From Bacillota bacterium (GTDB lineage: Bacteria > Bacillota_A > Clostridia > Christensenellales > Aristaeellaceae), in NCBI GenBank assembly GCA_023421735.1, contig JAEZSP010000082.1, positions 24,381-88,380 of the forward strand: a DNA stretch of 64,000 nt, given 5' to 3'. This document shows, one piece after another, positions 53,072 to 62,231 of the stretch. Made by a program: the position numbers and the translations under genes. The stretch's first letter is position 1. Each line of letters starts with the position of its first letter. The notes below the pieces were generated by a model. It did no database searches, had not been told where the DNA came from, and saw nothing but the letters and a program-made list of their open reading frames with translations.

Positions 53072-53669
53072 ATGATTTGCGTGCGCGATGCCGCCGAACG
53101 GTACGCGTTGCCGCCGCGGGATTTGCGAGCGCATTTCGCGCAAAGCGAAGCATGCGGATCGAGAAGCGGATGACGCGCGGGAAGCGAATGCGGAATTGCA
53201 TCCGCGTCGTCATCCATTCGCGCCACGCGCCATGCGTGCAGTCAATTCGCCGCCCGTCGCGCACGCAGCTTTTGACGATTGCGCGCACTTGATCGCGGCG
53301 AAAGCGCTCCGAAAGGAACTGTGCGTCTCCGATGAGCGCGATCTCTCCCTTTTGATCCGCATGGCACACCCGGTGCAGCACAAATGCGCCGTCGTCGCGC
53401 TGGCAGAGCGCGATGTCACCGCGCCGGAGGGTCTGCGCATTCGGCGCGATGAGCTCGACGCGGTCGCGCCCGCCCCGCAGAAAAGGCTCCATGCTCGAAC
53501 CCGTCGCCGTGAGTTCGAATGAACCTGCGATCTCCATCACTTCGCGGATTGCCGGATAGAGCGTCGCGAGCCCCGGCGCATGACCCTGGCGCACGGCTTC
53601 CGGCCGCATGCCGACGCGCAGTGTGACTCCACAGACCGCGTTTTCTGCATCCTGTGCCCGTTCAACCAT
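53070..53669 (-). CDS. S24/S26 family peptidase (peptide operon)
   Basis: A 199-residue protein with the signal-peptidase/LexA-type serine in TATGSSMEPF (S59) and HR in GAFVLHRV (H99), matching Ser-His signal-peptidase-like members rather than Ser-Lys ones. GDIALCQ precedes. The C-terminal 60 residues are very basic and amphipathic; no clear membrane helix. GGAGG precedes ATG. Last gene of the PqqD-peptide-kinase operon, so it may cleave the small peptide or its modified form (inference). Confidence 0.72.
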   Translation of the reverse strand: MVERAQDAENAVCGVTLRVGMRPEAVRQGHAPGLATLYPAIREVMEIAGSFELTATGSSMEPFLRGGRDRVELIAPNAQTLRRGDIALCQRDDGAFVLHRVCHADQKGEIALIGDAQFLSERFRRDQVRAIVKSCVRDGRRIDCTHGAWREWMTTRMQFRIRFPRVIRFSIRMLRFARNALANPAAATRTVRRHRARKS

Positions 53670-53721
53670 ATCGATTTCCTCCGATTGGGATGCGGTTCCA
53701 ACGCGCGCATGGCGCGCCGGA

Positions 53722-54453
53722 TTAGCCGTTCAAACTGTCCTGCCGGGCGCGCACGACGCCGGCAATCGCCGTATGTGCGGCGCTGTCGCGCATGGTGCAG
53801 CGCATGAGATAAGCGGGCGTCCGGCATACGATCTCGTCGATCGTGGCGAGCGTTCGGTCAAGGGGTGCTTCCGCGTGCGGCATGTAGATTTGCTGGATGA
53901 GCCGGGGCAATGTGAGCAGAGGATCGAGGGGAACCAGTTCGTCGATTTCGGCGCGCGCAATGAATATGAGCGCGCCGATCGGTGCGCGCAGATTTGCATG
54001 CAGATTCTCCTTTCCGGCCCAAGGACTTCCATATGCATATGCGCCGTCCGGACGCAGCCGCAGAAATGGCTTGTCTCCATTGATCACAACGGCGCGCGGG
54101 CCCAAAACCTGCATCCACAGCCGCATGTGCGTCGTCTTGCCCGTGCCGCTCTGCGCAAGGAAGAGATAGGCGTACCCGTCCACCGCCAGGCAGGCCGCAT
54201 GGCTCATCACACCATCAAAGAGCGGCAGGCGCTCGCTCAACGCTTCCGAGATCGCCAAGAATTCCGCATACTGGGGGGAGGGAGGCTCCTGTGCGCGCCG
54301 CGTAATCCGTTCGATGGATTCCTCGGTTGCGCGCACATCCAGCGCACATGGACCCGGCGCGGCCCGGTATGCAGCGAAAAGGTGCGCCAATTCAGGATGC
54401 CGGAAGTGGAGGCGGATCCGTAGATCCGCCATCCTGACGCATTGATCGAGCAT
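53722..54453 (-). CDS. HPr-kinase/PEPCK-like P-loop protein (peptide operon)
   Basis: A 243-residue protein with P-loop AQSGTGKTTH (100-109) and a following VINGDKP strand (about 123-129) as in HPr kinase/phosphorylase-fold proteins found in peptide-modification clusters. The N-terminal about 80 residues are unrelated to true HPrK. GGGAGGG precedes ATG 54453. In some lasso-peptide clusters such kinases phosphorylate the precursor; whether this one does is inference. Confidence 0.75.
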   Translation of the reverse strand: MLDQCVRMADLRIRLHFRHPELAHLFAAYRAAPGPCALDVRATEESIERITRRAQEPPSPQYAEFLAISEALSERLPLFDGVMSHAACLAVDGYAYLFLAQSGTGKTTHMRLWMQVLGPRAVVINGDKPFLRLRPDGAYAYGSPWAGKENLHANLRAPIGALIFIARAEIDELVPLDPLLTLPRLIQQIYMPHAEAPLDRTLATIDEIVCRTPAYLMRCTMRDSAAHTAIAGVVRARQDSLNG

Positions 54454-54506
54454 ATTCCCTCCCGTGATGCACTCAAATGGCTTACGATGAAATTCTGTCT
54501 GTCTGC

Positions 54507-54686
54507 TTAGTTGCCAGGCCATCCGTAATGATTGCCGTTGCCGCCGTTGCCATTATTGCCATTATTGTTGCCATTGCCGTTATTCCCATTATTCCCGTTA
54601 TTCTGGTTGCCCGAACACATGATGATGTCCTGCACGATGGCGTGGAACTCGACGGACGGTGTTTCGTATGCCTTCTTGATGTCCAC
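54507..54686 (-). CDS. Asn/Gly-rich 59-residue peptide, candidate modified-peptide precursor
   Basis: A GTG-started 59-residue peptide (AAAGGAG 9 bases upstream). Residues 1-26 form a leader-like part with the start MDIKKAYETPSVEFHA and the sequence IIMCSG; residues 27-59 are 17 Asn and 11 Gly with only Gln, His, Tyr, Trp and Pro besides, ending HYGWPGN. It sits between a PqqD-like and an HPr-kinase-like gene. The KAYETPSVE-type start recalls short precursor-like proteins of Clostridia. Function and modification unproven. Confidence 0.65.
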   Translation of the reverse strand: MDIKKAYETPSVEFHAIVQDIIMCSGNQNNGNNGNNGNGNNNGNNGNGGNGNHYGWPGN

Positions 54687-54711
54687 TGTTTTCGTCTCCT
54701 TTCCCCCTATT

Positions 54712-54978
54712 TTAAATCGCTTGCGCGATTCCACCCTCAATCAATCGAGCGATGAATGCCGCCGCATCCGCCTCGGCGCGTTCGTGCGGGACGCCGTATG
54801 CGTCCACGAGCGCGTCTGCGAGCGTCTGTTTGTTTGCGCCATGCTGCAATATCTGCCACAGCAGCGCGCCCGCATCGTTGATCGACAGAAACGAACGCGC
54901 GGCATCGCCGCCGACCGGAATGACGACCCATTCGCCCACGATCTGCCGCATCAGGTATCCATCCCGAATTTTGTACAC
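54712..54978 (-). CDS. PqqD-like RiPP-recognition domain protein
   Basis: An 88-residue PqqD-family protein: MYKIRDGYLMRQIVGEWVVIPVGG, LSINDAGALLWQIL, then a helical C-terminus. Such domains bind leader peptides of ribosomally made, modified peptides. GTG 54978 is chosen because GGGGAGGTG precedes it and family members start at this point; an in-frame ATG at 55002 would put the site inside the gene. First gene of the operon. Confidence 0.85.
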   Translation of the reverse strand: MYKIRDGYLMRQIVGEWVVIPVGGDAARSFLSINDAGALLWQILQHGANKQTLADALVDAYGVPHERAEADAAAFIARLIEGGIAQAI

Positions 54979-55103
54979 AAAATACACCTCCCCAATTTGC
55001 ATACGCTACGCGGAGCCAAACCCGATATATCATTGTAATGATGGTTATTCATATGCATGAAAGGAATGAAAATGCATATTTGTATTGAAAATATGTGCGA
55101 TCT

Positions 55104-55997
55104 TCAGGGATTTGATCGCTTTTCTGCGTCCGCGAATGTGAAATCGATCAACGCGCGCATTGCTTCGGTCAGATACTTATTTTTGTGATAGATGAGCTTG
55201 AAGTCGCGCAAAAAGCGCAGACCTTCGACCGTTGCCGTGCCGATGAGGCCGTCTTCAAGTTCCCGTTCCACCGCGCGACGCGAGATGATTGATATGCCCA
55301 ACCCTGCGGCGACCGCGGATTTTATCGCGTCCGCATTGTTGCACGTCCATGTCGCCCGCCAGGGGACGTTCGCGGCCGCCATCGCGCGCTCGAACGTGCG
55401 GCGCGTTCCGCTGCCGACTTCGCGCAGGACAAAGTCCTCGTCCGCGAGCAATGCGGGATTGATTGAACCGCGCGTGGCAAAGGGATGCGAGCGCGCACAG
55501 ATCAAGATCAGCTCGTCCTCCAAGAGCGCGCGCGTTACGACGTCTCGCAACGTCACGTCACCCTCCACCAAACCTAAATCCAGCCGATCGTCCACGATCA
55601 TTTGCTGAATCGCCTCGGTGTTGTTTTCCGTCACTTCGATCGGCGGGCCGGGATAGGTATCCCGGAATGCGGCGACGAGCCCCGGAAGCAGGCATGCGCC
55701 GATCGTAACGCTCGCGCCAAGCCGGATCGCGCCCGTCTTTTGAAGTGTGCGCATCTCAGCCTCTGCCTCCGCATTCATGCGGATGATGTGCCGCGCATAA
55801 CCGAGTAATTTCTCGCCGGGTTGTGTGAGGTAGAGCTTGCGCGAGAGCCGCTCAAACAGCCGGACGCCGTAATGCGTTTCCATTTCCGCGATCGTCTGGC
55901 TGACCGCGGATTGAGACATAAACAGCTTTTCCGCAGCCGCTGTCATGTTCATCCGGTCGCACACCGCGACGAACACCGCATAATGCCTGAGCGTCAT
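55104..55997 (-). CDS. LysR family regulator (YeiE-like position)
   Basis: A 297-residue LysR protein: helix-turn-helix MTAAAEKLFMSQSAVSQTIAEME and a long effector domain (IRLGASVTIGACLLPGL, TENNTEAIQQMI, WTCNNADAIKSAVAAGLGISIIS). AAAGGTG precedes ATG 55997. Divergent from the YeiH-like gene, the arrangement seen in many bacteria, so it likely controls that gene. Confidence 0.9.
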   Translation of the reverse strand: MTLRHYAVFVAVCDRMNMTAAAEKLFMSQSAVSQTIAEMETHYGVRLFERLSRKLYLTQPGEKLLGYARHIIRMNAEAEAEMRTLQKTGAIRLGASVTIGACLLPGLVAAFRDTYPGPPIEVTENNTEAIQQMIVDDRLDLGLVEGDVTLRDVVTRALLEDELILICARSHPFATRGSINPALLADEDFVLREVGSGTRRTFERAMAAANVPWRATWTCNNADAIKSAVAAGLGISIISRRAVERELEDGLIGTATVEGLRFLRDFKLIYHKNKYLTEAMRALIDFTFADAEKRSNP

Positions 55998-56015
55998 GCA
56001 CGTCACCTTTCAATC

Positions 56016-56083
56016 ATAAGCATATACTTATTATACATATCCAATAATAATATTTTACTTATGCATTGTCAAGCGGTATACTG
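56016..56083. promoter_or_regulatory. LysR/YeiH intergenic regulatory region
   Basis: ATAAG-N6-CTTAT dyad at 56016-56031, a LysR-box-like T-N11-A element, with a second CTTAT about 25 bases further on. TATACT at 56078-56083 is a likely -10 for the YeiH gene with a poor -35, as expected for an activated promoter. Confidence 0.5.
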
Positions 56084-56102
56084 ATCGGCGAGGAGTGATC
56101 AG

Positions 56103-57089
56103 ATGGAAAAAACAATGGAGAGACTGCCGGGCATTTTGCTGGCGGCGGCCGTGGCGGTTCCGGCTTACTTGATCGGGAAGCTGGTGCCGATCATCGGGAG
56201 TCCGGTTTTGGGCATTTTATTCGGCATGCTGCTTGCATTCTGGCGGCGGCCGAAGGCACTCAATGCCGGCATATCGTACACGTCAAAGAAGATTTTGCAA
56301 TATGCGATCGTTCTGATCGGGTTTGACATGAACCTGTTTCGCGTGGCAAAGACGGGCGGAGAGACGCTTCTTTTAATGGCGTTTACGCTCGCGGCTGCGT
56401 TTTTGACGGCATATCTGTTGGGACGTGCGCTTCATGTGGATAAAAACGCGAACGTGTTGATCGGGGTGGGCACCGCCATCTGCGGCGGTTCGGCCATCGC
56501 GGCAACCGCGCCCGTCATCGGCGCGCGGGACGACGAAGTTGCGCAGTCGATCTCCACCATTTTCCTGTTCAATATCATCGCGGCGTTCTTATTCCCCTTT
56601 CTTGGGCACGTGATGGGCATGACGGACACGGGATTCGGTCTCTGGGCGGGTACGGCGATCAACGACACGTCGTCCGTGGTTGCCGCCGGGTACACGTTTT
56701 CAAGCGCCGCAGGAGACCTTGCGGTGATCGTAAAACTCACCCGTACGCTCATGATCGTGCCTGTTACGCTCGCCCTCGCCTTCTATACCTCAAAAAGGCG
56801 CGCACGGGAAGCATCCTATTCTTTTGCCAAAATATTCCCCTGGTTTGTCCTTGGCTTCCTCGCAGCATCCGTGCTCGGCACATTCCTGCCCATCCCGACA
56901 TCCGTTCTCAAGGCTCTCGTCGCTGTCGGCAAGTATATGATCGTCATGGCGATGGCCGCCATCGGGCTGAATACCAATCTCGTCAAGCTTCTAAAAAACG
57001 GCTGGCGTCCCATGGCGCTCGGCCTCGGCTGCTGGGCTGTGCTCGCGGTCGTCTCTATCTTCGCACAGAAGGCGTTGGGGATGGGATGA
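56103..57089 (+). CDS. YeiH/UPF0324 family putative sulfate exporter-like membrane protein
   Basis: A 328-residue protein with about ten helices. Family landmarks: SKKILQYAIVLIGFDMN, GVGTAICGGSAIAATAPVI and GLWAGTAINDTSSVVAAGY. The function of this family (annotated as sulfate exporter) is poorly established. Aligned with a divergent LysR gene. GAGGAG precedes ATG. Confidence 0.88.
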   Translation: MEKTMERLPGILLAAAVAVPAYLIGKLVPIIGSPVLGILFGMLLAFWRRPKALNAGISYTSKKILQYAIVLIGFDMNLFRVAKTGGETLLLMAFTLAAAFLTAYLLGRALHVDKNANVLIGVGTAICGGSAIAATAPVIGARDDEVAQSISTIFLFNIIAAFLFPFLGHVMGMTDTGFGLWAGTAINDTSSVVAAGYTFSSAAGDLAVIVKLTRTLMIVPVTLALAFYTSKRRAREASYSFAKIFPWFVLGFLAASVLGTFLPIPTSVLKALVAVGKYMIVMAMAAIGLNTNLVKLLKNGWRPMALGLGCWAVLAVVSIFAQKALGMG

Positions 57090-57106
57090 ACAGGTGATTG
57101 CATAAA

Positions 57107-57147
57107 GGTCGCCCGGGGCGCTTCATGCGCTCCGGGCGACGTCTTTT
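57107..57147 (+). terminator. Terminator after the YeiH-like gene
   Basis: GTCGCCCGG-GCGC / GCGC-CCGGGCGAC stem with loop TTCAT, then GTCTTTTT. Confidence 0.85.
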
Positions 57148-57174
57148 TGACAGATGAATCCCTGCGCGTCGTGC

Positions 57175-59616
57175 CTATGTGTTGCCCATCGTCCGCGCGA
57201 ACGCTTCAACGATCTTAGAATCGAATTGCGTCCCGGCGTTTGCGCGAAGTTCCGACACGATTGCGCTCGTGGTGAGCGATTGTTTGGACATGCTGTCGGA
57301 GGCCTCGGCGACCGCGAGGATCCGGGCGAGCAGCGGGATCTGGTCGCCCTTGAGGCCGCGCGGATAGCCATGACCATCCCATCGTTCATGATGGGCGAGC
57401 ACGGGCTCGGCGATGTCCATGGTATCCTCGAACGTATTGAGCACGCGATACCCAACGATGGGGTGCCGGCGAATCTCGTTCCATTCCAGGTCGTTGAGCG
57501 GGCGGCTTTCGTCCAGGATTTCTGCGCTGAGCACGATTTTTCCGACATCGTGCAGGTAGCCGGCTGCGCCGACTTTATGAACTTCATCTTCCGACAAATT
57601 GAGTGCCCGCGCGATTTTCATCGAGAGGACGCGCACGGCCTCGGAGTGTATCTTCTCCCGTGGGGATATGCGGTGTAGAGACTGAATGAGCTCGTCCACA
57701 GTTGCGCGGTACGCATCGTCCCGCGCAAACGCCTTGGCATTGTACATGGCGTCCTCGGCCATGGAAAACACCACCTGCGCGTTTTCCTCCGGCCGCTCTT
57801 TGCAGGCGAAGCCCATTGCGATGGAGCCTTTAATCATCCTGACCCGTTCCTGTCCGAACGCCGTTTTGACGCGGGAGATGAAGTCGACTGCGCCCGCATG
57901 ATCCGTCCGGGGCAAAAGCGCCAGAAACTCGTCTCCGCCCCAGCGCCCAATGACGTCCTCCGCACGCCCCGTGCGGCGCAGCACCGCTGCGATTTTTTCG
58001 AGCAGGGTGTCGCCTGCCGCATGTCCAAATATGTCGTTAGTCAGCTTGAGGCCGTTGAGATCACCCATCACGACCGCAAGCGGCAGATACTGCTCGTCCT
58101 GCGAGAGTCGCATAAATGCCTCCGTGAGGTAACGCCTGTTATAAAGGCCTGTTAGCGCATCATGGAAGCTCATGTACGTGATTTTTTCCATCTGCGCCTT
58201 TTTTTGCGTCACGTCTCGAAAAACCAGTACAGCCCCCGCAATTCGCCCCGTTTCGTCGCGGATGGGTGCCGCGCAGTCTTCGAGCGCGTGTTCCGTTCCG
58301 TCCCGTGCGATGAGCACGGTACCCTGACCCATTGCTGTGACCATCCCCGTCTGAAGCGTCTTTGCCACGGGATCGGCTGGATTGTCGTTCGTGAACTTGA
58401 CTTTGATTACGTCGAGATAGTGCTTTCCCGCGACCTCTGCGGTCGTTACGCCTGCCAAGTCTTCCGCGACCCGGTTGAGGATTTCAATTTTTCCATCTGC
58501 GTCTGTAACCATGACGCCGTCCCCGATGGACACCAGCGTCTGGAAGTAGCGCTCGCGCTCGAAGCGCAGCCGTGAAAGCATTTCCCGTCTGCGGATGTCG
58601 TGCCACAATCCCGCCATCAACAGCGTCAGTTCGTCTACGTCTGCGTCCTCGTACTCCTTCTCCTCATTCGCCAGTCCGATCGCCGCGACGAATATGCCGT
58701 CCATGAGAATGGGAAGGGAAAGGAACCGCCGAATTTGCAGGTGACCCGCCGGATAATTGCCTTTTCGATTGGAAAAATCATTCAACAGCACGGGCTTGCG
58801 GCTTCGAATCACGTCGCCCCATTTGCCGGCGTTCTTCAGATTGACGTCTGACGGGTTGGGAACGAGAATGCTGTCTTCCTGGGCGGCTTTCGAGAGGATT
58901 GTGGAGGTAAGCGTTTCCGTTTTTTCATCATAGAGGAAGATAAAGCCGTATTGGCTGGCGGTCAAGGCGACGGCTTCCTCCAGCACGTAGGCGAGCTGGT
59001 CTTGTACACTGTCGAAGGAGCGGGCCACGATGGAGGAAAGTGCCTTTAACCGACGGCTTTCCATGCGGGTGCGGCGCGCAGCGCGCGTTTCGTCCGTGAT
59101 GTCGCGCGCGTTGGCGCCAATGCCCGTTTTGCCGTTTGAGAGCGGCACGGGGAACTTGGTTACCTTATAGATACATCCGTTCGTTTCGTAGGTTGCATAC
59201 ACGATTTCTTTGGTGGTGAGCGTTTGCACATCGGTCAATCTGCGCTGGTCGGCACTGGCTGCGTCGGAGATGGCGTAGTCGTCTTTCCCAATGAGCGCGT
59301 TGGCTTCCATGCCGTATAAGCGCTCGGTGGCGCCGTTTGCGTACAGATAGCGGAACTGATCATCCTTGAGATACGCGATGTCGCCCTGCGACTGAATAAA
59401 TGCGCGCAGCGTGCGATTGGCAGCTTCGATATCACGGTTTTTCCCGGCGAGACGGCGCGAACTGTGCAGCGCGTGCAGGAGCATCAATGTAAGCAGGACG
59501 AGCGCGATCCCGCCTGCATAGATTCCCGCGCGCTCTATTTGCTCGTTTCCCAGGATGACCTCTGCGTGCGCGGGCGCCGCCAGAAAGAGTAAATAGGGAA
59601 AAAGGACTTTCTTCAT
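57175..59616 (-). CDS. Membrane sensor: PAS-GAF-PAS-GGDEF-HD-GYP protein
   Basis: An 813-residue protein: signal-like helix at 1-18 and membrane helix about 28-50, PAS (about 60-175), GAF (190-345), PAS (350-465), GGDEF (RWGGDEF near 560) and HD-GYP (LHDVGKI, HHERWDGHGYPRGLKG). The GGDEF signature is intact, the HD-GYP end reads AVAEASDSM instead of AVADAYDAM, replacing a metal-ligand Asp by Glu. Makes or breaks cyclic dinucleotides. Its ATG overlaps the upstream gene stop by 4 bases. Confidence 0.87.
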   Translation of the reverse strand: MKKVLFPYLLFLAAPAHAEVILGNEQIERAGIYAGGIALVLLTLMLLHALHSSRRLAGKNRDIEAANRTLRAFIQSQGDIAYLKDDQFRYLYANGATERLYGMEANALIGKDDYAISDAASADQRRLTDVQTLTTKEIVYATYETNGCIYKVTKFPVPLSNGKTGIGANARDITDETRAARRTRMESRRLKALSSIVARSFDSVQDQLAYVLEEAVALTASQYGFIFLYDEKTETLTSTILSKAAQEDSILVPNPSDVNLKNAGKWGDVIRSRKPVLLNDFSNRKGNYPAGHLQIRRFLSLPILMDGIFVAAIGLANEEKEYEDADVDELTLLMAGLWHDIRRREMLSRLRFERERYFQTLVSIGDGVMVTDADGKIEILNRVAEDLAGVTTAEVAGKHYLDVIKVKFTNDNPADPVAKTLQTGMVTAMGQGTVLIARDGTEHALEDCAAPIRDETGRIAGAVLVFRDVTQKKAQMEKITYMSFHDALTGLYNRRYLTEAFMRLSQDEQYLPLAVVMGDLNGLKLTNDIFGHAAGDTLLEKIAAVLRRTGRAEDVIGRWGGDEFLALLPRTDHAGAVDFISRVKTAFGQERVRMIKGSIAMGFACKERPEENAQVVFSMAEDAMYNAKAFARDDAYRATVDELIQSLHRISPREKIHSEAVRVLSMKIARALNLSEDEVHKVGAAGYLHDVGKIVLSAEILDESRPLNDLEWNEIRRHPIVGYRVLNTFEDTMDIAEPVLAHHERWDGHGYPRGLKGDQIPLLARILAVAEASDSMSKQSLTTSAIVSELRANAGTQFDSKIVEAFARTMGNT

Positions 59617-62135
59617 ACCGATTCTGTCCCTCCCTTCGCTTTCACCAGCGCGATGAATATGTGTGCGATCTTGGGGTCGAATTGGGTTCCCGCACAGCGC
59701 GCAATTTCATGGAGCGCATCCTCCTGGGGGATTGCCTGACGGTATACGCGATCTTTTGTCATGGCGTCATACGCGTCGCACACCGCAAGTATGCGCGCAG
59801 CCAGAGGAATCGCCTCACCCTTAAGCCCTTCGGGATAGCCCTCTCCGTCCCATCTCTCGTGGTGATGGAGTATTTGATCCGCAATGTGCGCAAGCTCCGG
59901 CGAAGAGAGCGCGATGCGGTGACCAATTTCACTGTGTTTTTTCATCTGCTCGCGTTCCTGAGGGGAAAGCGCAGCGGGTTTTGTGAGAATCCGATCATCA
60001 ATGCCGATCTTTCCAATGTCGTGAAGCATGGAGAAAAGCTGCAAATCGTCCAATTCGCTGGCAGTAAGGGACAGCGCTGTGCCGACCATGCGTGCATCGC
60101 GCGCCAGCCGCTGGCCATGCGCCTCCGTTTCCTGATTGCGCGCATAGAGTGCGGCCATGATCGAGGAAACGAGCGCCGAATGCGAGCTCTTCTGATTCAG
60201 CAGCTTTGCGTGCAGCAGATTTTCGTTTGCGGTTTTCATCATCTGCTCGATGGATGTGTCGGTCGACGTTTTCGTATCGCAACCGATTGACAGACTTACG
60301 TCGTAGCGATCACGGCCACCTGTTTGATTGAACGCATCGACCGCCGCCTCAATTCGCCGGACGATCAGCCGCGCTTCTTCGCGCTGCGCACCGGGCAAAA
60401 GCAGCGTAAACTCGTCGCCGCCGGTTCTGCCGGCGATATCGCCCTTGCGGGCACAGGAGGAGACGATTTTGCCCACGTCCGCGATGAGGTGATCGCCTTC
60501 CTCATTTCCGAAGGCGAGGTTGACGACGCGCACACCATTGATGTCACACACCGCGACCGAGACGGGCAGAATCCCCTCGGCGTCCAGCCGTGCGGCCGCT
60601 TCGAGGAGATAGCGCCTGTCGTAGAGCTGCGTCATATGATCATGCTCGCTCAGATACACAATCTCCTGCTCGCGCATTTTCCGGTCGTTAATGTCGATCA
60701 CAATGCCCTCCAGCGCGACGATCGCGTCAGAAGCATCGCGGACTGCCTGACCGATTTCGTATACCCAGCGACGCTCCCCGGTTTTCTTGATCACTTCATA
60801 TTCAAACTGGAAGCTCACGTTCTGCGACGCCGCAAGTTTACATTTGGTCTCGATCTCCTGGTGATACTCGGAGGCGATGATGCTATTATATGAAATGACG
60901 CGATTTTCGATCAGTTCTTCGGGCTGATATCCCGTCAGATCCACGCAACCATCCGAGACAAATTCCATTGTCCAGTTGGCGTCAAAGCGGCAGCGGTAGG
61001 CCATGCCCGGCAAGTGCGACAGGAGTACGGCACGGCTGCGTTCGGCTTCCCGGAGTGCGGTTTCTGCCGCGTACTGCCGCGTGATGTCCTCGATGAGGCA
61101 TAGGAACGCGCCTTCCAAGGCCGGCTCCTGAAGGCGGGATAGGGTCATATTTAGCCAAAGATGGCTCCCATCCGGGCGGGTATATTCCTTGATTGATGTA
61201 AATTTGGAGGTCTCTCCGGAAACAAAGCTGCGATAAGCTGCTTGGCTTTCTTCCGGCAACTGCAGACTGCTCCATGTGAAGTGAGACAGTTCATCGAAAT
61301 TTCGACCCAGTATATTCGTAAAGCAGCGATTCGCGCGCAGCCAGCGTATTGGATCGGTGGGGATCGGCGAATCGGGAGAAATGGCGATGCCGATGGGCGC
61401 TTGATCGAAGACGTTGCGGACGAGCGCTTCGCTCTCCACGGTCCGCATGCTCGTAAATCGCAACCGTGCGTGGGATATATAGAGCGCCACAAGGGCGATT
61501 GAGATTATGAGAATACAAAATGAAATGATGAAATCCGGATGAAGGCTCCACAGAAGGTTGTCGTACCATGTGCGGGCATCCGTATAGATGCCGAAAATGG
61601 CGATGGGCTCGCCCGACGCGGGGTCGCTGAGCGGCACGAGCGCGCATACCCATGTGCCCCGGGCATCCGTGAAGTGTGGGAGGAATACGTCCGCGTTTTG
61701 TGTGAGAACCGTTCGGAATTCGTCCGTCGCTTCCGGATAGACTGTGCCCAACGGGATCATCCCGGGGTCTGCCGGATCCAGCGAATCCGCGAGGATGACG
61801 ATTTGACCATCGATATAACCCGCGACAAACGCATAATCGATAAAGTTTTTTGATGATGTGAGCCGCATAAGGCTTTCTTTGGTGAGGGTATAATGACGCT
61901 CTTTGTCAGCCGGCGTTCCCGCACCGAGAAGTGTCGTGACGTGCTCGGGGTGGATGAGCGATTGCAGCGATTGCGCCAGCATGGTATCTTCATTTGCCCT
62001 GCCGGAAAAATAGTTATGCCATTCCGTGTTGAGGAAAAAACTCAGTCCGGCGAGCGTAAGGATGATCATGGCGGCGCCAATCAATGCAAAGCGCGGCTTT
62101 TCCGCACGCGCACGCTGCGTCTTTCGTATTTTCAT
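59613..62135 (-). CDS. Membrane sensor: sensory-domain-PAS-PAS-GGDEF-HD-GYP protein
   Basis: An 840-residue protein: membrane helices about 15-37 and 205-225 flank a sensory domain outside the cell, followed by two PAS domains, GGDEF (GRTGGDEFTLLLPG) and HD-GYP (LHDIGKIGIDD, HHERWDGEGYPEGLKG, AVCDAYDAMTK). Both catalytic signatures are intact, so synthesis and hydrolysis of c-di-GMP are both plausible. ATG 62135 has GGAGG upstream. Coupled to the second sensor by a 4-base overlap. Confidence 0.87.
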   Translation of the reverse strand: MKIRKTQRARAEKPRFALIGAAMIILTLAGLSFFLNTEWHNYFSGRANEDTMLAQSLQSLIHPEHVTTLLGAGTPADKERHYTLTKESLMRLTSSKNFIDYAFVAGYIDGQIVILADSLDPADPGMIPLGTVYPEATDEFRTVLTQNADVFLPHFTDARGTWVCALVPLSDPASGEPIAIFGIYTDARTWYDNLLWSLHPDFIISFCILIISIALVALYISHARLRFTSMRTVESEALVRNVFDQAPIGIAISPDSPIPTDPIRWLRANRCFTNILGRNFDELSHFTWSSLQLPEESQAAYRSFVSGETSKFTSIKEYTRPDGSHLWLNMTLSRLQEPALEGAFLCLIEDITRQYAAETALREAERSRAVLLSHLPGMAYRCRFDANWTMEFVSDGCVDLTGYQPEELIENRVISYNSIIASEYHQEIETKCKLAASQNVSFQFEYEVIKKTGERRWVYEIGQAVRDASDAIVALEGIVIDINDRKMREQEIVYLSEHDHMTQLYDRRYLLEAAARLDAEGILPVSVAVCDINGVRVVNLAFGNEEGDHLIADVGKIVSSCARKGDIAGRTGGDEFTLLLPGAQREEARLIVRRIEAAVDAFNQTGGRDRYDVSLSIGCDTKTSTDTSIEQMMKTANENLLHAKLLNQKSSHSALVSSIMAALYARNQETEAHGQRLARDARMVGTALSLTASELDDLQLFSMLHDIGKIGIDDRILTKPAALSPQEREQMKKHSEIGHRIALSSPELAHIADQILHHHERWDGEGYPEGLKGEAIPLAARILAVCDAYDAMTKDRVYRQAIPQEDALHEIARCAGTQFDPKIAHIFIALVKAKGGTESV

Positions 62136-62174
62136 CGATTGATCCTCCGCCATCGGTTGGTGCCTTTGTGAAAA

Positions 62175-62203
62175 AGTATACAGGTGCTTTCATATTATGT
62201 CAA
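62175..62203 (-). promoter_or_regulatory. Promoter of the tandem GGDEF/HD-GYP operon
   Basis: Minus-strand consensus -35 TTGACA (62198-62203), 17-base spacer, -10 TATACT (62175-62180). Confidence 0.9.
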
Positions 62204-62231
62204 CAGATGTAACCAAATGCTGTTGTTTGTG

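Noticed and set aside
54531..54605. CRISPR-like or satellite repeat suspected from the GCCATTATT pattern
   Set aside because: The period is irregular and follows Asn/Gly codons of the small peptide; no spacer-repeat structure.
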